Assembly: GCA_030017395.1 (NCBI GenBank) | Contig: JASEIZ010000067.1 | Location: 1-9,668, forward strand | Reading direction: 5' to 3' | From: Desulfobacterales bacterium | GTDB lineage: Bacteria > Desulfobacterota > Desulfobacteria > Desulfobacterales > ETH-SRB1 | DNA: 9,668 bases | Shown: piece by piece, positions 6,328 through 9,668 of the stretch | How positions within the stretch are numbered: position 1 is the first letter of the stretch | Layout of the letters: each line of letters starts with the position of its first letter | Program-made: the position numbers and the translations under genes | Notes under the pieces: generated by a model | What the model saw: the letters and a program-made list of their open reading frames with translations, nothing else | What the model was told of the DNA's origin: nothing | Databases searched by the model: none

Positions 6328-7189
6328 ATTGCTTAAACGTAAAATCAAGAGCGCTGAAGATTTGCTGTCTGTCGTAAAAACGATGAAGGTTCTTGCGGCC
6401 GTCAGCATTCAGCAATATGAAAAGGCGGTTGAATCCCTTGGCGAATACAACCGGTCCGTTGAGTTTGGATTGCAGGCTGTTCTAAAACACAGGCCAGGTG
6501 GAATTCCGATACTCAAACCTGTTTTAAAACAAAGACTGGGAGCCATTGTTTTTGGCTCTGATCAGGGCATGGTCGGTCAGTTTAATGAAGTGATAGCTCA
6601 TTATGCGGCAGATGAAATAAACACACTCAAGGCAGGACAGGAAAACAGCGCAGTTATGGCTGTTGGGCTGCGAGTTGTGTCTCCACTTGAAGAGGCTGGC
6701 CGGCCTGTTGAAGACCGCCTTTCTCTGCCAGGCTCAACAACCGGTATTACGCCGCTGGTGCGGGATATTGTGCTGAAGATGGAGGCGTGGCGCTTTGAGC
6801 GGAAAATCGACCAGATCCTTATCTTTTATAACAGGACGGTCGGCGCATCTTATAAACCCCATGTACTCCGGTTGCTGCCGCTTGATTATAAATGGTTTCA
6901 AGAGTTGAAAAGCAGACCATGGCCATCGCACTCTTTGCCTCTTTTTACCATGGATTGGAACCGCCTGTTTTCATCATTGATCCGGCAACTTCTATTTGTA
7001 TCGGTTTTTCAAGCCTTTGCTGAATCCATGTGCAGCGAAAATGCCGGCCGTCTTGCATCCATGCAGGTGGCTGAAAGGAATATTGAAGAGCGTATAGATG
7101 AGCTGAACTTTCAATTTCACCAGGAAAGACACAGCTCTATTACAGAAGAACTGTTAGACATTGTTGCAGGTTTTGAGGCGTTAACTTGA
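6320..7189 (+). CDS. atpG: N-ATPase F1 subunit gamma
   Basis: Central shaft that rotates within the alpha-beta head and rests on the c-ring. The 289 residues show the conserved N-terminal helix (LKRKIKSAEDLLSVVKTMK, 5-23), the central GSDQGMVGQFN (79-89), and the C-terminal helix with ENAGRLASMQVAERNIEER (240-258), ending in the family-typical LLDIVAGFEAL. An in-frame TTG at 6299 would add seven residues, but ATG 6320 puts the Met at the usual family position, has GGAAAG 9 nt upstream (6305-6310) and gives an ordinary 8-base overlap with atpA. It is the last gene of the operon and ends facing pgk on the other strand. Confidence 0.96.
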   Translation: MLELLKRKIKSAEDLLSVVKTMKVLAAVSIQQYEKAVESLGEYNRSVEFGLQAVLKHRPGGIPILKPVLKQRLGAIVFGSDQGMVGQFNEVIAHYAADEINTLKAGQENSAVMAVGLRVVSPLEEAGRPVEDRLSLPGSTTGITPLVRDIVLKMEAWRFERKIDQILIFYNRTVGASYKPHVLRLLPLDYKWFQELKSRPWPSHSLPLFTMDWNRLFSSLIRQLLFVSVFQAFAESMCSENAGRLASMQVAERNIEERIDELNFQFHQERHSSITEELLDIVAGFEALT

Positions 7190-7219
7190 CAGTATAGGAA
7201 TTTCCATTTTTCTATATTC

Positions 7220-7252
7220 AGCCACAGATCCACACGGACGAACACAGACAAA
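7220..7252. repeat. Degenerate 10-bp tandem repeat after atpG (family E)
   Basis: Three degenerate 10-mers run from 7223: cacagatcca, cacggacgaa, cacagacaaa. The pattern resembles the 'cacagat-nnn-cacaga' interspersed repeats that occur in intergenic DNA of many bacteria. No convincing rho-independent terminator for the ATPase operon is seen in 7190-7336. Confidence 0.6.
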
Positions 7253-7284
7253 ACAATTACAGTTAATTAAACCACCGGCTCTGC

Positions 7285-7319
7285 ATTGAAGCTCCCCGCC
7301 GCAAGCAGCGGGGAATGCG
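7285..7319 (-). repeat. Dispersed GC-rich hairpin element, copy 2, inverted (family A)
   Basis: These 35 bp are the exact reverse complement of 152-186, including the full hairpin. The remaining part of the element (equivalent of 135-151) is missing; a fragment like the family B heptamers (cgttcgatgttc) begins at the break. The hairpin lies between the convergent ends of atpG and pgk and could help end or protect either transcript, though no T-run follows. Confidence 0.8.
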
Positions 7320-7336
7320 TTCGATGTTCACAGCGT

Positions 7337-8659
7337 TCATAGCCTTCTATCTTTATGGCTACATCCCCCATTTTCCATAAGCGCTTTGACCGGTTCGAGG
7401 CCGTAGGGGGTGCTTTCTTCTATAGCTTTAAGAACTGTGCCGCCTCCGGTAAAAAAGAAGTATTTGGCATTGTCCATAGCTGCAAGATAAAGGCCGGGGC
7501 TGAGGTTTTTGAATTCCTGGAGAGTATCTCCGCCGCCGTAAAGTTTTTGAGCTTGTGTATTCTTGTCAATTGTACGGTCAAGTTTTTCAGAACCTTCGAA
7601 AAAGTGCGGTGTAAATCCCATGACAGCATTGACAAAGATGGTTTTTGCAGAACTGATAATATCGGCGACTTCTGGAACGTCGAACGATTCAAGAGCAACA
7701 TCAAGGAAATATCCATGTTTGTTTCCGGGCTTAAAATCTGTGATGTTGAGTGTCCTGTATTTTCCTTCAACACGCCCCTCGATAGTATTTGACTCAACCA
7801 CAAATGGCAGTTCCACAATCTTTCCGGCCTTTTCATCCTGCTTGACAAGATTTTTGGCCGCATTAATATCTGATTCAGTCACACCAGCCACCCGAATATC
7901 ATATTTGGCGCATAAAAAGGTATTATAAATAATTCCGCCAAGCAGCAGGTGATCAACCTTCTTGTAAATCTCGTTTAGCGGCCCGATTTTGGTGTCGTAT
8001 TTTGCTCCGGCTACAACAGCCACAAAAGGTCTTTCCGGTTCCAGAACCCTTCTCAGGTGAGCTATTTCCCTTTGCATCAGAAATCCGGCAAAACTGGGCA
8101 AATATCTGGTTATATCACAGGTGGAAGCATGGGGCTGCCATGAACCAAAAGCATCGTTTATAAAGACATCGGCAAGTCCGGCAAGCTGCAGGGCAAAACG
8201 CTCTCTTATATCGCCCTGCGCCTCCTCTCCTTCAAACCAGCGTGTGTTGGGAAGATAAATGCCTCCTGTTCTGCGGGTTCGCAGATCACGTATATGCCAG
8301 TTGATGGATGTGTCGATCTGTTTAATGCCTGCATCAGGATCAACCGGAAACTCCGGCACTGAAAATTTTGTGTGCAGTTTCCGTTCAAGGTATTCGACAA
8401 CAGGCTGTACAGAGGTGTTGTCTTCAACTTTGATTTTACCTGTTTTTTTGTCCCGTGTTCGGCCCACGTGCGTCATAAGAATCGGCCGGCCGCCTTGTTC
8501 AACAATGCTGTACAGAGTTCCAAGGGTAGCGTCAATCCGATACGGATCTCTAATTATACCATTTTTGACCACATTATGGTCTACTCTAACCAGAACGATT
8601 TTATCTTTCAAGTCAGCGTTTTGAACAAGCGGCAGGCGAGGGTCCAATTCCAAATTCAT
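7337..8659 (-). CDS. pgk: Phosphoglycerate kinase, long divergent form
   Basis: Phosphoglycerate kinase interconverts 1,3-bisphosphoglycerate plus ADP with 3-phosphoglycerate plus ATP in glycolysis and gluconeogenesis. At 440 residues it is about 45 longer than usual. Recognisable motifs are VLVRVDHN (22-29; D27 and N29), R41, THVGR (63-67), NTRW (138-141), DVFINDAFG (164-172), AGAKYDTK (217-224, with both conserved Lys), GGIIYNTFL (241-249), GGGDT (375-379) and TGGGTV (404-409). Two places are unusual. The HRAH-type segment after NDAFG is shortened and its substrate-contacting Arg is absent. The usual WNGPMGVFE loop reads VNAVMGFTPHFFEG (343-356). Extra sequence lies around 67-82 and 110-135. 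The gene sits 29 nt downstream of the dodecin gene and is probably co-transcribed with it. Confidence 0.9.
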   Translation of the reverse strand: MNLELDPRLPLVQNADLKDKIVLVRVDHNVVKNGIIRDPYRIDATLGTLYSIVEQGGRPILMTHVGRTRDKKTGKIKVEDNTSVQPVVEYLERKLHTKFSVPEFPVDPDAGIKQIDTSINWHIRDLRTRRTGGIYLPNTRWFEGEEAQGDIRERFALQLAGLADVFINDAFGSWQPHASTCDITRYLPSFAGFLMQREIAHLRRVLEPERPFVAVVAGAKYDTKIGPLNEIYKKVDHLLLGGIIYNTFLCAKYDIRVAGVTESDINAAKNLVKQDEKAGKIVELPFVVESNTIEGRVEGKYRTLNITDFKPGNKHGYFLDVALESFDVPEVADIISSAKTIFVNAVMGFTPHFFEGSEKLDRTIDKNTQAQKLYGGGDTLQEFKNLSPGLYLAAMDNAKYFFFTGGGTVLKAIEESTPYGLEPVKALMENGGCSHKDRRL

Positions 8660-8688
8660 TTTTTTACCATCAATTTGTCAGTTCATCA

Positions 8689-8904
8689 TTATTCGTGAGG
8701 TTCATATTTAAAGGACAGGTTTACCCTTGCACGGTAGGCGGTTACTTTCCCATCGTCAACTTTCATATCAAGTTTAACTACCTCCGCGATTCTCAAATTT
8801 TTAAGACTCTTTCCCGCGAGTTCAACCGCATTTTTAGCAGCTTCTTCCCATGAAACTTCGCTTGTTCCAACCAGTTCAATAATTTTATAAACACTTTTAG
8901 CCAT
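8689..8904 (-). CDS. Dodecin family protein (calcium-dodecin-like)
   Basis: Dodecins are about 70-residue proteins with one helix on a three-stranded sheet; they assemble as hollow dodecamers that store or buffer flavin or related ligands. The 71 residues begin with the family motif VYKIIELVGTS (5-15), followed by the helix SWEEAAKNAVELAGK (18-32) and two strands ending in ARVNLSFKYE. In flavin-binding dodecins a Trp (LDWFEV) stacks on the flavin; here the segment is NLRIAEV (36-42), so the Trp is missing. The SWEEAA and VNLSFK pattern is closer, as I recall it, to the M. tuberculosis 'calcium dodecin' type. A strong ribosome binding site (AAAGGGGG, complement of 8911-8918) precedes the ATG at 8904. 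It is likely the first gene of a unit with pgk. Confidence 0.9.
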   Translation of the reverse strand: MAKSVYKIIELVGTSEVSWEEAAKNAVELAGKSLKNLRIAEVVKLDMKVDDGKVTAYRARVNLSFKYEPHE

Positions 8905-9022
8905 AATCTTCCCCCTTTCTAAAATTTGTTAATTATCTGATTTTTATCAAGATTACTTCGGGAATAAATGGTAATTTTATAAAACAGGGAACAGCCACGG
9001 CAATCTTAAGCATTAAGAGCTT
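8905..9022. other. Leader region upstream of the dodecin gene
   Basis: This AT-rich stretch should hold the promoter for the dodecin-pgk unit on the minus strand. I see no clear -35/-10 pair, only TATAAA-like AT runs around 8975-8985 and a short palindrome (cttaa-gca-ttaag, 9004-9016). No gene is visible. Confidence 0.35.
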
Positions 9023-9061
9023 TGAACCGCAGAAGCGAGCGCATTCCCCGCTGCTTGCGGC
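9023..9061 (+). repeat. Dispersed hairpin element, copy 3, truncated (family A)
   Basis: These 39 bp are identical to 135-173. The copy stops after the left hairpin arm and the loop: the right arm (ggggagcttcaat in copy 1) is missing. At 9062 a different repeat begins immediately, so the element was probably cut by insertion of, or recombination with, the neighbouring repeat. Confidence 0.8.
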
Positions 9062-9145
9062 TTTGTCATTTCAAGGAGTGTCAACGACGAGAAATCTTAA
9101 TGATCCAAAATTGTTAAGATTTCTTCCTTTGATCGAAACGACAAA
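9062..9145. repeat. Imperfect inverted repeat element (family F)
   Basis: The left arm at 9062-9100 and the right arm at 9114-9145 are near-complementary. Outer ends tttgtcatttc and gaaacgacaaa match 10 of 11, and inner ends agaaatcttaa and ttaagatttct match 11 of 11, around a 13-nt loop. The size (84 bp) and long arms fit a MITE-like or REP-like element. A related-looking tail (gagattgcttcgctttg at 9189-9205) lies between it and the csp stop codon. The rest of 9146-9247 shows no gene and no clear terminator for csp. Confidence 0.7.
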
Positions 9146-9247
9146 TAACGATAGTTTTGCAAAGCTCAGTAGATTGTCAAGAGTTTATGAGATTGCTTCG
9201 CTTTGTTCACAATGAAAATGCGGGTTTTTTCAAAGGTCTCGATCTAT

Positions 9248-9448
9248 TTAAAGCTTAGTGACGTTTTTTGCCTCAGGCCCACGATCACTTTCTGCAACAT
9301 CAAAACTAACCCTGTCGCCCTTTTCCAGGCTTTTGAATCCCGTCATGTTAATAGCTGAGTGGTGAACAAAAAGGTCCTTGCCGCCTTCCTGCTCAATAAA
9401 GCCATATCCTTTTTTATTGCTAAACCATTTTACTATTCCTTCTGCCAA
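9248..9448 (-). CDS. Cold-shock domain protein (CspA family)
   Basis: Small single-stranded RNA/DNA-binding protein of one five-stranded cold-shock domain, acting as an RNA chaperone. The 66 residues contain RNP1 KGYGFIE (13-19) and RNP2 DLFVHHSAI (25-33), with the surface aromatics W8, F9, F17, F27 and H29 in place. It ends in PEAKNVTKL as is usual. The start is TTG at 9448, giving the standard M-A-E-G-x-V-K-W-F N-terminus; it is set by a strong Shine-Dalgarno site 8 nt upstream, and no ATG or GTG alternative fits. The gene stands alone, separated from dodecin by repeats. Which Csp paralogue it is cannot be told. Confidence 0.95.
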   Translation of the reverse strand: MAEGIVKWFSNKKGYGFIEQEGGKDLFVHHSAINMTGFKSLEKGDRVSFDVAESDRGPEAKNVTKL

Positions 9449-9456
9449 AGTGCTTA

Positions 9457-9463
9457 CCCCCTT
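9457..9463 (-). promoter_or_regulatory. Ribosome binding site fixing the TTG start of csp
   Basis: On the minus strand the sequence reads AAGGGGG with 8 nt to the TTG at 9448-9446. This strong site, in the same style as that of the dodecin gene, supports the non-ATG start. Confidence 0.7.
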
Positions 9464-9482
9464 AAATTAAACTGTTTGGCAT

Positions 9483-9511
9483 TTTTAAAATATATCGATT
9501 TATCAAGTCAA
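9483..9511 (-). promoter_or_regulatory. Candidate promoter of csp
   Basis: On the minus strand TTGACT (9511-9506) is followed after 17 nt by TTAAAA (9488-9483), a good -35 with a weak -10. It would give only a short leader, unlike the long 5' leaders of classic cold-inducible csp mRNAs. AT-rich context makes this tentative. Confidence 0.25.
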
Positions 9512-9614
9512 GCAAAAAAGTAAAAACAGCCTCTAATCTTCTGTGAGATCAAGACTTTTATAAAAGAGTTGAAAAATTCAAGGGAAATGTTTATCGTAAT
9601 TTAAATTAATATAT

Positions 9615-9668
9615 GATGAACTCGTAAAAAGTCGAAAAACGTCCTTTTTAGTCATTCCGGCGAAAGCC
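9615..9668. repeat. Partial dispersed repeat at the right edge (family G)
   Basis: The end of the window, gtcattccggcgaaagcc at 9651-9668, matches from memory the start of a very common interspersed bacterial repeat that continues into a ccggaa palindrome. The lead-in gatgaactcgtaaaaagtc at 9615-9633 also looks like part of that element. It is cut by the window edge, so its extent is unknown. Confidence 0.5.

Noticed and set aside
231..7189. The operon as a new kind of ATPase system
   Set aside because: Gene order, AtpQ/AtpR and the absence of atpH match the described N-ATPase exactly; only the spacer repeats are unusual.
7186..7214. Promoter starting with TTGACA at the end of atpG
   Set aside because: No acceptable -10 at 16-18 nt, and no gene on the plus strand downstream.

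Overview
The window reads as part of the chromosome of an anaerobic, probably marine or sediment bacterium. The style fits Desulfobacterota (Desulfobacterales-like sulfate reducers). That placement is an inference from the N-ATPase operon, the divergent phosphoglycerate kinase and the many short dispersed repeats in the spacers. No rRNA or other taxonomic marker is present.

Positions 231-7189 (+ strand) hold a complete nine-gene N-ATPase operon in the diagnostic order atpD-atpC-atpQ-atpR-atpB-atpE-atpF-atpA-atpG. This is the laterally mobile second form of F-type rotary ATPase that many bacteria carry. The catalytic beta and epsilon genes come first. Two small membrane-protein genes, atpQ and atpR, come next. 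There is no separate delta gene; instead the long b subunit carries a delta-like C-terminal region. All key residues are present: the P-loops of alpha and beta, the catalytic Glu of beta, the Arg finger of alpha, the essential Arg of subunit a, and an ion site in subunit c with carboxylates in both helices. The complex should be a functional membrane ion pump or ATP synthase, with Na+ or H+ as the coupling ion left open.

Positions 7337-8904 (- strand, convergent with the operon) hold a long, divergent phosphoglycerate kinase, and upstream of it a small dodecin of the type lacking the flavin-stacking Trp. The two genes are 29 nt apart and probably co-transcribed. A cold-shock protein gene with a TTG start follows at 9248-9448 (- strand). 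I see no functional link between these three genes and the ATPase.

The spacers are the unusual part. Every spacer of more than about 80 nt contains short repeat elements of several unrelated families. The three larger gaps inside the operon (atpC/atpQ, atpR/atpB, atpF/atpA) each hold a different 7-bp tandem repeat, arranged as paired blocks around a core. A GC-rich hairpin element sits just outside both ends of the operon in inverted orientation, and a third, truncated copy lies at 9023-9061. In two cases a repeat supplies the stop codon of the adjoining gene. The window does not show a new enzymatic system; the repeat architecture of this operon is what deserves follow-up.
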